A program made the translations under genes and the position numbers. Of a stretch of 64,000 bases of DNA, positions 1 through 8,215 are shown piece after piece (the stretch's first letter is position 1; every line of letters starts with the position of its first letter). The DNA is taken from the NCBI GenBank assembly GCA_937884485.1, contig CALGCG010000071.1, positions 1 to 64,000 of the forward strand, given 5' to 3'. Below the pieces are notes generated by a model. The model was not told where the DNA came from. It did not search any database and saw only the letters and a program-made list of their open reading frames with translations. This stretch comes from an uncultured Bacteroidales bacterium. GTDB taxonomy: Bacteria; Bacteroidota; Bacteroidia; Bacteroidales; P3.

Positions 1-115
1 TCTTGGGCTTGAAGACCGAATGACCGCCAAAGTTGGTCTGCTTTCGGGCGGCCAGCGTCAGGCGCTCACGCTGCTCATGGCATCGCTGAAGAAGCCCGAC
101 CTGCTGCTGCTCGAC
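1..115 (+). other. ABC-transporter ATPase fragment at the window edge (probable chimeric join)
   Basis: The frame is open to the first base and reads as an ABC ATPase: signature LSGGQRQALTLLMA followed by a Walker B-like stretch PDLLLLD. At the Asp codon (113-115) it changes without interruption into the phospho-acceptor region of a response regulator. Both families carry a KPDLLLLD-like peptide at this point, so a shared word of roughly 20 bases (about 94-115) is the likely crossover. Neither half has the rest of its domain. I infer an assembly artefact at a contig end and not a real fusion gene. Confidence 0.6.
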
Positions 116-562
116 GTGATGATGGACCGCATGTCGGGCTACGGCCTCGCCGCCCTGCTCCGCAGCCGTGGCGACAACACCCCCATCATCTTCCTCACCG
201 CTCGCGACGCCCACGACGACCAGCTGCAGGGCTTCGCCGCCGGCGCCGACGACTACATCACCAAGCCTTTCGCCTTCGACACCGTGCTGGCGCGTGTCAA
301 GGCCGTGCTCCGCCGCAGCGCCCCGTCGGCCCCCGCCGAGCCCGACTGCCTGACCAAGCGCGAACACCTCATCCTCGACCTCTTCCGGCAGCATCCGGGT
401 CGCTATTTCACTCGCGAAGAGATTCTTGCCGCCGTGTGGCCGGGCGACGCCCTGGTGGGCGAACGCAGCGTGGATGTCCACATAGCGCGCCTGCGCAAGA
501 AGCTGGGCGCCGAGGGATCACGGATTGTCAACAAAACGGGTTTCGGCTATGGATTGGTCTGA
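2..562 (+). CDS. OmpR-family response regulator, 5' partial
   Basis: DNA-binding response regulator of a two-component system. From about position 113 the frame holds the second half of a REC domain: acceptor Asp in LLLLDVMMDRMSG, the switch Thr in FLTARD, the Lys of DDYITKPF. A linker and an OmpR/PhoB winged helix follow (LTKREHLILDLF ... RSVDVHIARLRKKLG ... GFGYGLV). The first half of REC, with the acidic pair, is missing and replaced by ABC ATPase sequence. The 3' end overlaps the sensor kinase gene by 14 bp, the usual arrangement for a cognate pair. Family assignment is sure; the true start is not in this window. Confidence 0.85.
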   Translation, partial: LGLEDRMTAKVGLLSGGQRQALTLLMASLKKPDLLLLDVMMDRMSGYGLAALLRSRGDNTPIIFLTARDAHDDQLQGFAAGADDYITKPFAFDTVLARVKAVLRRSAPSAPAEPDCLTKREHLILDLFRQHPGRYFTREEILAAVWPGDALVGERSVDVHIARLRKKLGAEGSRIVNKTGFGYGLV

Positions 563-1445
563 CTGGGCAGTATGGGTGGCGCTGGCGGCCATCCTCGTAG
601 TACTATTCCTCTACATACGCCTGATGCTTAAGAACGTGCGCCTGAAGCAGTTGGCCGACGAGGCCAACCGCCTGCGCCGCGAGGCCGAGGCCACCGAGCA
701 GCGCAACCGCCAGCTGAAACAGGAGATGACCTCCAACATCGCCCACGAGCTGAAGACCCCCGTCAGCTCCATCCGCGGCTACCTGGAGATACTCCTCTCC
801 GACAAGCCCGTCGACGACGAGCGCCGCCGCTACTTCCTCGACCGCTGCTACCGCCAGACCCTCCGCCTCTCGGACCTCATACAGGACGTGTCCGTCATCA
901 ACAAGCTGGAGGAGAGTTCCGACCTCTTCCCGCGCACCGACGTCGATGCCCGCACGGTGGCCGACGAAGCCGTGGCCGACCTTGCCGACAAGGCCGCCGC
1001 TGCCGCCATCACGCTGCATAACAACCTGCCGCCCATGCCCATGCAGGGCAACCGCGAACTGCTCTACTGCATCTTCCGCAACCTGCTGGAGAACTCCGTC
1101 TCCTATGCCGGCGAGGGGGTGGACATCGTGCTCGAAACCTACGAACCCCCGAAAGTCAACACCCTGCCACCCAGCCACTCGGCCACGCACTATTATCTCC
1201 ACTTCTACGACACCGGCAAGGGCGTGGCCGACGAGTACCTCTCGCGCCTCTTCGACCGCTTCGTGCGCATCGACAGCGGCCGCTCGCGCCAGAACGGAGG
1301 CACCGGCCTGGGTCTCAGCATTGTCAAGCACGCTGTCCTCTTCCACGGAGGCGAAATCTACGCCAAGAACCGCGGAGGTGGTGTCGGCTCGGCCGACAAC
1401 CGCCTTTCCGGCCTGGAATTCTTCTTTTCACTTAAAAAAATGTAA
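549..1445 (+). CDS. Sensor histidine kinase
   Basis: Inner-membrane histidine kinase, partner of the regulator just upstream. I chose the ATG at 549 (MDWSDW), which overlaps the regulator stop, over one 24 bases earlier. One N-terminal membrane segment (about residues 6-23) is followed by a short coiled coil and the HisKA box with the phospho-accepting His in NIAHELKTPVSSIRGYLE. HATPase_c shows an N box (FRNLLENSVSY), DTGKGV and GGTGLGLSIVKH. There is no periplasmic sensor loop of any size, so the signal is probably sensed in the membrane or cytoplasm. About 298 residues, short for the family but complete. Confidence 0.92.
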   Translation: MDWSDWAVWVALAAILVVLFLYIRLMLKNVRLKQLADEANRLRREAEATEQRNRQLKQEMTSNIAHELKTPVSSIRGYLEILLSDKPVDDERRRYFLDRCYRQTLRLSDLIQDVSVINKLEESSDLFPRTDVDARTVADEAVADLADKAAAAAITLHNNLPPMPMQGNRELLYCIFRNLLENSVSYAGEGVDIVLETYEPPKVNTLPPSHSATHYYLHFYDTGKGVADEYLSRLFDRFVRIDSGRSRQNGGTGLGLSIVKHAVLFHGGEIYAKNRGGGVGSADNRLSGLEFFFSLKKM

Positions 1446-1451
1446 AGAACT

Positions 1452-1838
1452 ATGCAAAGAACTGATATTCAAGTACGATTCAACGACGTCGACCAGATGG
1501 GCCACGTCAACAACGCCGTCATCATGGAATACTTCGACCTCGGCAAGGAGGCCTTCTTCGCCGAACGCGGCCTGCCGCCCGAGGAGGGCGACTTCACCGT
1601 CATGATAGTCCACTACGACGTCGACTTCAAACGTCAGATCCACTTCCGCGACCGCATCCACGTCACCACCGAGACCGAACGCCTCGGCACCAAGAGCGTC
1701 ACTGTGCTCCAGCGTGTTGTGGACAGCAACAACGGCGACATTTGCGCCGAATGCCACACCGTTCTGGCCGGCTACCGCCGTTCTACGGGCACCTCCGCCG
1801 TCATCCCCGACGACATCCGCCAACGCCTCTCGGAGTGA
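1452..1838 (+). CDS. Acyl-CoA thioesterase, 4HBT hot-dog family
   Basis: A 128-residue YbgC/FcbC-type hot-dog thioesterase that would hydrolyse acyl-CoA or acyl-ACP in the cytosol. The N-terminal strand-helix carries the family pattern VRFNDVDQMGHVNNAVIMEYFD, with the Asp and the GHVNN turn at the active site; the core strands HYDVDFKRQIHFRDRIHV and VTVLQRVV follow. It starts 6 bp after the histidine kinase, so it may be read from the same transcript. Acyl chain preference cannot be told from sequence. Confidence 0.85.
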   Translation: MQRTDIQVRFNDVDQMGHVNNAVIMEYFDLGKEAFFAERGLPPEEGDFTVMIVHYDVDFKRQIHFRDRIHVTTETERLGTKSVTVLQRVVDSNNGDICAECHTVLAGYRRSTGTSAVIPDDIRQRLSE

Positions 1839-1927
1839 TTTTTTTGAAAAAAAGTTTTCAACAGGTGTAATATTTGACACTTTTTTTGCGTCTAATATAT
1901 ATAGTAAGGCATTTAAACCACAAAAAG

Positions 1928-2605
1928 ATGGGAAAAATCAAATCTTCAATCTTTACGTTTGCTACCATGGCTGTCTCTTTGGTCATGCTGACAAGCTGTG
2001 AGGCAAAAGCACCTGAGCATAAACTCTACATTCCCGACGGGTCGATGGGTATGGATGAACTGACTGCCATTGCGCGGGATACCAATCATTTCCGCGCCCT
2101 CATCTTCACCAGCCCGTATTGCTACGGGTGCCGCCAGGCAATGGACGAAACCCGCCGTGCCGTCGAGGCCATGGACACCTCGCTGTGGCGTGTGTACTAC
2201 CTTATTGTCGAGGATGTTGCCGACTCCGCCCACTGGCAACAGGTGGTGGACGACATGGTGGACCTCGGCGCCCGCCGCGAGTGGATACACCACTGCAGCC
2301 TGCCCTACGCCAAGGACGCCTACCGCGATGTCGTCGCCCTCTTCCGCACGGCGCAACCCCTTGACAATCGCAGCCGTATGGAGGGCGTTCCCTTCGAGCT
2401 GGTGGTCGATACCAACAACTTTATCCCGGTCAGGCGCTGCAAACCGGCCCCCGATGCCGACACTGAGTGGTTCGAGCTGAACACCTTCATCTACGAGGAC
2501 TACCTCCGCCAGTACACCGACTTCAGCATCGACGACGGCGTCTACGTTGTCCACTCCACCTCCGCTCCTGCTCCAGAGACTCATGTGGTGGTCCTGGAAA
2601 AATAA
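1928..2605 (+). CDS. Thioredoxin-like lipoprotein with CYGC motif
   Basis: A 225-residue envelope lipoprotein: signal peptide ending in VMLTSC, then a thioredoxin-fold region in which FTSPYCYGCRQAM supplies a CXXC redox pair at the start of the first helix. Later parts (VYYLIVEDVAD, VPFELVVDTNN) fit the central strands of that fold. It may serve as a periplasm-facing thiol oxidoreductase or chaperone; the substrate is unknown. I chose ATG 1928 because it begins directly before the signal peptide; an upstream in-frame ATG adds 18 residues that spoil it. Its 3' end faces uvrA across a long inverted repeat. Confidence 0.65.
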   Translation: MGKIKSSIFTFATMAVSLVMLTSCEAKAPEHKLYIPDGSMGMDELTAIARDTNHFRALIFTSPYCYGCRQAMDETRRAVEAMDTSLWRVYYLIVEDVADSAHWQQVVDDMVDLGARREWIHHCSLPYAKDAYRDVVALFRTAQPLDNRSRMEGVPFELVVDTNNFIPVRRCKPAPDADTEWFELNTFIYEDYLRQYTDFSIDDGVYVVHSTSAPAPETHVVVLEK

Positions 2606-2623
2606 TTTTTTTTTTCGCCCGAA

Positions 2624-2719
2624 CTCCCTATCAACCCCCTACGAACACCCTACCAACTCCCACTTTTATATAAGAACTGTGGGAGTTGGTAGGGTGTTCG
2701 TAGGGTAATGGTAGGGGGA
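2624..2719. repeat. Inverted repeat of 11-bp units (copy A)
   Basis: Between two convergent genes. The left arm is a C-rich run of 11-bp units (CTCCCTATCAA type) and the right arm its complement (GGGAGTTGGTA type). The inner 27 bases are perfectly complementary (2637-2663 with 2679-2705) around a 15-base AT-rich loop. It could form a strong hairpin and end transcription from both sides, but it lacks a typical terminal T-run. Same family as copies at 9173, 16018, 23883, 40790 and 61862. Confidence 0.9.
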
Positions 2720-2749
2720 TTGCCCGAAAGGACTGTCTGTCGGTGACGG

Positions 2750-5587
2750 CTATTTTTTCTTCATGGCGTCGAGTTCCTGGCGGAGGTAGATGCCGGTGTA
2801 GTTGTCCTTTTGCTTGGCGAGTTGTTCGGGGGTGCCGCAGAAGGTGATGTTGCCGCCGGCGCGGCCGCCGTCGGGGCCGAGGTCGATAATCCAGTCGGAG
2901 ACTTTGATGACGTCCATGTTGTGCTCGATGACGAGGACGGTGTTGCCCTTGTCGACGAGTTTCTGCAGCACGTCGAGCAGCACGCGGATGTCCTCGAAGT
3001 GGAGGCCCGTGGTGGGCTCGTCGAGGATGTAGAGGGTCTTGCCGGTGTCGGTGCGCGAGAGTTCGGTGGCCAGTTTGACGCGCTGGGCCTCGCCGCCGCT
3101 GAGGGTGGTGCTCTGCTGGCCGAGGGTGATGTAGCCGAGGCCTACGTCCTTCAGGGCCTGGAGTTTGCGACGCAGTTTGGGGTAGGCGTCGAAGAAGTCG
3201 ACGGCCTCGCTGACGGTCATGTCGAGCACGTCGGAGATGGACTTGCCGCGGTAGCGTATCTCGAGGGTCTCGCGGTTGTAGCGCTTGCCGCCGCAGACCT
3301 CGCACTGGACGTAGACGTCGGGCAGGAAGTTCATCTCGATGGTGCGCAGGCCGGCGCCCTTGCAGTGCTCGCAGCGGCCGCCGCTGACGTTGAAGCTGAA
3401 GCGCCCGGGCTTGTAGCCGCGGATGCGCGCCGACGGCAGCTCGGCGAAGAGGCGGCGGATGTCGTCGAAGATGCCCACGTAGGTGGCGGGGTTGGAGCGC
3501 GGTGTGCGGCCGATGGGCGACTGGTCGATCTGGATGACCTTGTCGATGTTGTCGATGCCTTCGATGGACTGGTAGGGCAGGGGGGTGCGGAGCGAGTGGT
3601 AGAAGTGCTGGCTGAGGATGGGCTGGAGGGTGTCGTTGATGAGGGTCGACTTGCCGCTGCCGCTGACGCCGGTGACGCAGACGAAGAGGCCCAGGGGCAG
3701 GTCGAGGTCGACGGAGCGTAGGTTGTTGCCGGTGGCCCCTTTCAATATTATATGTTGGCGGTCCTTGTTGGGGCGGCGCTTGGGGAGGGCGATGTCGCGG
3801 CGGCGGGCGAGGTAGTCGAGGGTCAGCGAGGTGTTGTTCGTCATTCCTAATTCCTCATTCCTCACTTCTCCTGCGTAGAGCACTTTGCCGCCGTGGATGC
3901 CGGCGCCGGGGCCGATGTCCACCAGGAAGTCGGAGGCGAGCATCATGTCGCGGTCATGCTCGACGACGATGATGCTGTTGCCGAGGTCGCGGAGCTGCTT
4001 GAGGCTCTCGATGAGGCGCTGGTTGTCGCGCTGGTGGAGACCGATGGAGGGTTCGTCGAGGATGTAGAGCACGTTGACCAGCTGTGAGCCTATCTGCGTG
4101 GCCAGGCGTATGCGCTGGGCTTCGCCGCCGGAGAGCGAGGCGGTGCTGCGGTTCATGGAGAGGTAGCCCACGCCGACGTCGGTGAGGAAGTGCAGGCGCT
4201 TGAGGATTTCGCCCAGCACCTCGTGGGCCACGGCGGCGTCGCGGGAGTCCAGCTGGGGTTCGAGGTCGGAGAGCCACTGCTGCAGCTCCAGCAGGTCCAT
4301 GTCGGCCAGCTGGCCGATGTTCTTGTCGAGGATGCGGAAAGCCAGGCTCTCGGGCTTGAGGCGGTAGCCGTGGCATTCGGGACAGGGTACGGTGTTCATG
4401 AAGCTGGCCACCCACTTCTGCAGGCTCGACGAGGTGTCGTCGAGGGCCAGGTCGGACATGTAGCTGACGATGCCGGGGAACTCGCTGAGGTAGCCGGGGT
4501 CCTCGGGGTCCTCGATGCCGGTGAAGTGGTTGCTGCCGTAGAGGATGGCGTTCATGGCCTCGTCGCTGAGGTCTCCGATGGGGGTGTCGAGGGTGAAGTC
4601 GTAGTGGCGCCCCATGAGTTCCAGCTTGCGGTAGACGTAGTTGGTGGGCGAGTATTTGCCGAGCACCTCGATGCCGCCGTCGCGGAGGCTCTTCGTGGGG
4701 TCGGGGATGAGCTTGTGCATGTCGATCTGCGCCACGCGGCCCAGGCCGCCGCAGTGGGGGCAGGCGCCGTAGGGTGAGTTGAAGGAGAAGGTGTTGGGTT
4801 CGGGCTCGGGGTAGGAGAGGCCGCTGTCGGGGTCCATGAGCATGCGGCTGAAGTAGCGCACGGAGCCGTCGTCGTTGTTGAGCACCATCAGCACGCTCTT
4901 GCCCTGGCGGAAGGCGGTTTGCACGGCCTCCTTCAGGCGGGTCTGGTTGCCGTTGGCGCGGAGGCGGTCGATGACCAGCTCGATGTCGTGCACCTTGTAG
5001 CGGTCCACCTGCATGTGGTAGGTCAGCTCGCGCACTTCGCCGTCGACGCGCACCTTGAGGAAGCCTTTCTTGGCCACCTGGGCGAAGAGTTCGCGGTAGT
5101 GGCCCTTGCGGCCTTTGACCAGCGGGGCCAAGATCATGATGTCGTGGCTGCCGTATTCAGTGCGGATAATGTCGAGGATTTTCTCCTCGCTGTATTTCAC
5201 CATGGGCTTGCCGGTGGCCAGGGAGTAGGCCTTGCCGATGCGGGCGTAGAGCAAGCGCAGGAGGTCGTAGGTGTCGGTGAGGGTGCCGACGGTGGAGCGG
5301 GGATTGTTGTTGGTGCTTTTCTGCTCGATGGAGATGACGGGGCTGAGGCCCTCGATGAGGTCCACGTCGGGGCGTTCCATGTTGCCGATGAAATGGCGCG
5401 CATAGGCCGAGAAGGTCTCCATGTAGCGGCGCTGCCCCTCGGCGTGGATGGTGTCGAAGGCCAGTGAGGACTTGCCGCTGCCGCTGATGCCGGTGAAAAC
5501 CACAAGCTTGTTGCGAGGAATCTCCAGGTCGATATTTTGAAGGTTGTGCTCTCGGGCACCTAATATTTTGATTTTTTCGTCGTCCAT
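2750..5587 (-). CDS. uvrA: UvrABC excinuclease subunit A
   Basis: Damage-recognition ATPase of nucleotide excision repair, full length at 945 residues. Two ABC modules are visible: Walker A GISGSGKS (residues 33-40) and GVSGSGKS in the C half, signatures LSGGEAQRIRLATQIG and LSGGEAQRVKLATELS, and Cys pairs of the zinc modules (CPHCGGLG, CEHCKGAG ... CEVCGGKRYN). Between the modules is a short stretch, RNEELGMTNNTS, encoded by an AT-rich simple repeat (3841-3870) of a kind usually found between genes; it looks like an in-frame insertion in a tolerant linker. It is the last gene of the bamD-rpoZ-coaBC-transglycosylase run. Confidence 0.98.
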   Translation of the reverse strand: MDDEKIKILGAREHNLQNIDLEIPRNKLVVFTGISGSGKSSLAFDTIHAEGQRRYMETFSAYARHFIGNMERPDVDLIEGLSPVISIEQKSTNNNPRSTVGTLTDTYDLLRLLYARIGKAYSLATGKPMVKYSEEKILDIIRTEYGSHDIMILAPLVKGRKGHYRELFAQVAKKGFLKVRVDGEVRELTYHMQVDRYKVHDIELVIDRLRANGNQTRLKEAVQTAFRQGKSVLMVLNNDDGSVRYFSRMLMDPDSGLSYPEPEPNTFSFNSPYGACPHCGGLGRVAQIDMHKLIPDPTKSLRDGGIEVLGKYSPTNYVYRKLELMGRHYDFTLDTPIGDLSDEAMNAILYGSNHFTGIEDPEDPGYLSEFPGIVSYMSDLALDDTSSSLQKWVASFMNTVPCPECHGYRLKPESLAFRILDKNIGQLADMDLLELQQWLSDLEPQLDSRDAAVAHEVLGEILKRLHFLTDVGVGYLSMNRSTASLSGGEAQRIRLATQIGSQLVNVLYILDEPSIGLHQRDNQRLIESLKQLRDLGNSIIVVEHDRDMMLASDFLVDIGPGAGIHGGKVLYAGEVRNEELGMTNNTSLTLDYLARRRDIALPKRRPNKDRQHIILKGATGNNLRSVDLDLPLGLFVCVTGVSGSGKSTLINDTLQPILSQHFYHSLRTPLPYQSIEGIDNIDKVIQIDQSPIGRTPRSNPATYVGIFDDIRRLFAELPSARIRGYKPGRFSFNVSGGRCEHCKGAGLRTIEMNFLPDVYVQCEVCGGKRYNRETLEIRYRGKSISDVLDMTVSEAVDFFDAYPKLRRKLQALKDVGLGYITLGQQSTTLSGGEAQRVKLATELSRTDTGKTLYILDEPTTGLHFEDIRVLLDVLQKLVDKGNTVLVIEHNMDVIKVSDWIIDLGPDGGRAGGNITFCGTPEQLAKQKDNYTGIYLRQELDAMKKK
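3841..3870. repeat. AT-rich simple repeat inside uvrA
   Basis: On the plus strand TCATTCCTAA TTCCTCATTC style tandem heptamers/octamers; on the coding strand GAGGAATGAGGAATTAGG. The base composition is far from the GC-rich gene around it and the encoded peptide (NEELGMT) has no counterpart in UvrA proteins I know. It is read through in frame. Confidence 0.6.
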
Positions 5588-5593
5588 GATTGC

Positions 5594-6571
5594 TTAGAGT
5601 GACTCGATGACCGTGGTGTCGTGTTTGCCTTTGGTGAGGGTGGTGTATTCCGTGCCCTTTTTGATGGGGATGCGGACAGTGTAGGTGTTGCCGGGTTTGT
5701 TCTTCAGTTTGTCTGTGGTAAGCCAGGGGTTGAGCAGGCGCAGCATCTTGTAGGTGGTGCCGTTGTCGATGGCGAACTGCACGAGGTCCACGTCTTTGCC
5801 GCTGAGCTTGACGGTGGAGAAGGGCAACTCGGGGTAGGTGTCGCACCGGCGCACGGTGAAGCCGTAGTCGGTGGGGTGCTGCATGATGAGCTTGAGAGCG
5901 AGGATGCGGTAGACGTAGCGCTGCGTCTCCTGGTTGAGCCGGAGGTCGTAGTAGCTTTTTTGTTGCTGGTTGGCGAGGCGACGGCTGAGGCCGTTCTCGC
6001 CGCAGTTGTAGGCCGCTGCCGCCTCGGTCCAGCCGCCAAAGCGGCGCTTGAGCTCTTTCAGGTAGCGGCAGGCGGCGCGCGTGGAGGCCTCGAGGTCGTT
6101 GCGCATGTCTATCTCGTCGCTGATTTCAAGGCCGTAGGTCTGGCCGGTGGATTTCATGAACTGCCAGTAGCCACCCGCCCCGGCGGGCGAGGTGACGTTT
6201 TGCAGGCCGCTTTCGATGACACAGAGGTATTTCATGTCCTCCGGCACACGCTCTTCTTTCAGTATGCGCTCGATGGTGGGGAACACACGGGTGGCGCGCT
6301 TGATGCTGAAAAGGGTGCTGCTCTGGAGATACATGTTGGCCACCAGCTCGCGGTCGAGGCTTTCGCGGACGTAGAAGATGTTCAGCGGCACACGTTCGCC
6401 GCAGAAGTAGAGGGTGTCCGGTATGGGCGGGGCGTAGACATGGTAGCCGGCGCGGATGGCGCGGGTGTGGGTCTCTTCGCTGTTGCGTTCCTTCTGCGTG
6501 GAAAAAATAAAGGCTTCTCCGGCGATAGCCAAAGAGGCCAGTACGATGGCTATTGTCGACAGTTTTTTCAT
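5594..6571 (-). CDS. Lytic transglycosylase, MltD-like, with LysM-type tail
   Basis: Periplasmic murein hydrolase of about 325 residues. An N-terminal signal or anchor (MKKLSTIAIVLASLAIAGEAF) precedes an SLT domain: YLCVIESGLQNVTSPAGAGGYWQFM with the catalytic Glu in IESG, and AAAYNCGENGLSRR. The C-terminal part (VDLVQFAIDNGTTYKMLRLLNPWL ... YTVRIP) resembles a single LysM-like wall-binding module. ATG 6571 overlaps the coaBC stop by 4 bases (ATGA), so the two are translationally coupled; the frame stays open far upstream but that stretch is only the shadow of coaBC. Confidence 0.88.
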   Translation of the reverse strand: MKKLSTIAIVLASLAIAGEAFIFSTQKERNSEETHTRAIRAGYHVYAPPIPDTLYFCGERVPLNIFYVRESLDRELVANMYLQSSTLFSIKRATRVFPTIERILKEERVPEDMKYLCVIESGLQNVTSPAGAGGYWQFMKSTGQTYGLEISDEIDMRNDLEASTRAACRYLKELKRRFGGWTEAAAAYNCGENGLSRRLANQQQKSYYDLRLNQETQRYVYRILALKLIMQHPTDYGFTVRRCDTYPELPFSTVKLSGKDVDLVQFAIDNGTTYKMLRLLNPWLTTDKLKNKPGNTYTVRIPIKKGTEYTTLTKGKHDTTVIESL

Positions 6572-7755
6572 GAGGTTACGTTGCTTATTATTTCGCGGGC
6601 CACTTCTTGTTTGCTGCGCAGGCCCACGTCGTGGCGGCTGCCGTCGGCGCCGAGGATGGTCACTTTGTTGGTGTCGGTGCCGAAGCCGGCTCCGGCGTCG
6701 CGCAGCGAGTTCATTACTATGTAGTCGAGGTTCTTGCGTTGCAGCTTGCTTTGGGCGTTCTGCAGCTCGTTGTCGGTCTCCAGGGCGAAGCCCACCAGCT
6801 TCTGGCCGTTGATTTTCATCTTGCCCAGGGTGGCCAGGATGTCGGGATTCTGCACCAGGGTGAGGGTCATACCCTCGTCGCCTTGTTTTTTGAGTTTGTG
6901 GTCGGCGCACTCCGAGGGGCGGTAGTCGGCCACGGCGGCCGAAAGTATGGCGCCCCGGCAGGAGGGGTAGGCGGCGGTGGCGGCGGCGTACATCTCGCGT
7001 GCCGATTCGATGTCGGTGCGATGGATTCGCGGATGGCTGATGCTGAGGGCCGTGGGGCCTGTCACCAGTTCGACGTCGGCGCCGGCGTCGGCCAGGGCTT
7101 GTGCCAGTGCAAAGCCCATCTTGCCACTGGAGTAGTTGCCGATGAAGCGCACACTGTCGATGCGCTCGTAGGTGGGACCGGCGGTGACAAGCCAGCGCTG
7201 GCCTGCGAGGGGGCGGGACGGCGTGTGCTGAAGCATTGCTGCCACATGCTGCACAATCTCCTCCGGCTCCACCATGCGGCCTGTTCCGGAGGTGCCGCAG
7301 GCCAGCTCGCCGTCGGCGGGCCCTATGGTGCGGATGCCCCATGCGTGGAGGGTCTCCAGGTTGCGTTGCACGGCGGGGTGGCTCCACATCTGGCTGTTCA
7401 TGGCGGGAGCCATGAGCACACGCTCCGGCGGCATGGCCAGCAGCAGGGTGCTCAGGGCGTCGTCGGCGATGCCCGATGCCACTTTGCCGATGATGTTGGC
7501 TGTGGCCGGGGCCACGATGAGCATGTCTCCCCAGTCTTTGAGCGAGATGTGCTCGGTGGCGTTGCCGTTGCCCTCGAAGAGGTCGTGGTAGAGCGGCGCC
7601 CCGGAAACGGTCTCGAGAGAGACGCGGGTGACGAACTCCAGCGCGTGCCCTGTGACGGCGCAGCGCACCTCGTGGCCTGCCTTTTTCAGCAGGCGCACCA
7701 GCTGTGGACTCTTGTAGGCGGCGATGCCTCCTGTGATGCCGACGATGATGTTCAT
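6568..7755 (-). CDS. coaBC: Bifunctional phosphopantothenoylcysteine decarboxylase / phosphopantothenate-cysteine ligase
   Basis: Makes 4'-phosphopantetheine in coenzyme A synthesis, in the cytosol. The first half is the FMN-binding decarboxylase (CoaC): MNIIVGITGGIAAYKS, MAPAMNSQMW and the flexible flap ACGTSGTGRM. The second half is the ligase (CoaB): VTAGPTYERIDSVRFIGNYSSGKMG, AAVADYRP, KLKK and FGTDTNKVTIL. 395 residues, the usual length. It sits in the order bamD-rpoZ-coaBC, common in Bacteroidales, and overlaps the following transglycosylase by 4 bases. Confidence 0.97.
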   Translation of the reverse strand: MNIIVGITGGIAAYKSPQLVRLLKKAGHEVRCAVTGHALEFVTRVSLETVSGAPLYHDLFEGNGNATEHISLKDWGDMLIVAPATANIIGKVASGIADDALSTLLLAMPPERVLMAPAMNSQMWSHPAVQRNLETLHAWGIRTIGPADGELACGTSGTGRMVEPEEIVQHVAAMLQHTPSRPLAGQRWLVTAGPTYERIDSVRFIGNYSSGKMGFALAQALADAGADVELVTGPTALSISHPRIHRTDIESAREMYAAATAAYPSCRGAILSAAVADYRPSECADHKLKKQGDEGMTLTLVQNPDILATLGKMKINGQKLVGFALETDNELQNAQSKLQRKNLDYIVMNSLRDAGAGFGTDTNKVTILGADGSRHDVGLRSKQEVAREIISNVTS

Positions 7756-7798
7756 TGTGTTGCTTTTGCTCGGTTGCTCTGGCGCTTTAGCGGGGTGC

Positions 7799-8176
7799 TC
7801 AGGCTTCCATGTTCTTGATTTCCTCGTCGATGGCGTCGCGCTGTTTCTGGTCCTGGCTTTCCTTGGCGGGGTTGCGGTAGTAGATTTGGTTCTCGAGGTA
7901 TTCTTCGGTGGCTTCGAGGGTGGGTTTGGGCTGGAGCTCGTAGCGGCGCACGATTTCGATTTGCTCGCGGTTCTCGTACATCTCGTCGATGGCGTCGTTG
8001 TTGGTCTTGAAGTCGTCGATTTTGTTGTGCAGTTCGCGTTTCTCTTCGGCGGCGATCTGGTTGGCGCGCTTGGTGAGGACGGCTACGGTCTCGTAGATGT
8101 TCTCGGTCATGTTGCTGAAATCGGCTGTGTTTCTGGTGATGGTGGTGTTCACCACTTTCTTCTTCTTCTCTTCCAT
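7799..8176 (-). CDS. rpoZ: RNA polymerase omega subunit (Bacteroidota type)
   Basis: A 125-residue acidic and lysine-rich protein between bamD and coaBC, the standard position of the omega subunit in Bacteroidales. The Rpb6-like core is NIYETVAVLTKRANQIAAEEKRELHNKIDD, which helps fold and latch the beta' subunit; the N terminus (KKKKVVNTTITRNT) also matches Bacteroidota forms. The C-terminal third is charged and probably disordered. Assignment relies on this core plus gene order. Confidence 0.85.
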   Translation of the reverse strand: MEEKKKKVVNTTITRNTADFSNMTENIYETVAVLTKRANQIAAEEKRELHNKIDDFKTNNDAIDEMYENREQIEIVRRYELQPKPTLEATEEYLENQIYYRNPAKESQDQKQRDAIDEEIKNMEA

Positions 8177-8215
8177 TTATTCTTGATTTATTTGTTTATC
8201 GATATGTGTTTGTTC

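Noticed and set aside
5594..7387. A 597-codon form of the transglycosylase
   Set aside because: The upstream 270 codons are a shifted reading of coaBC; the ATGA overlap and signal peptide at 6571 fix the start.
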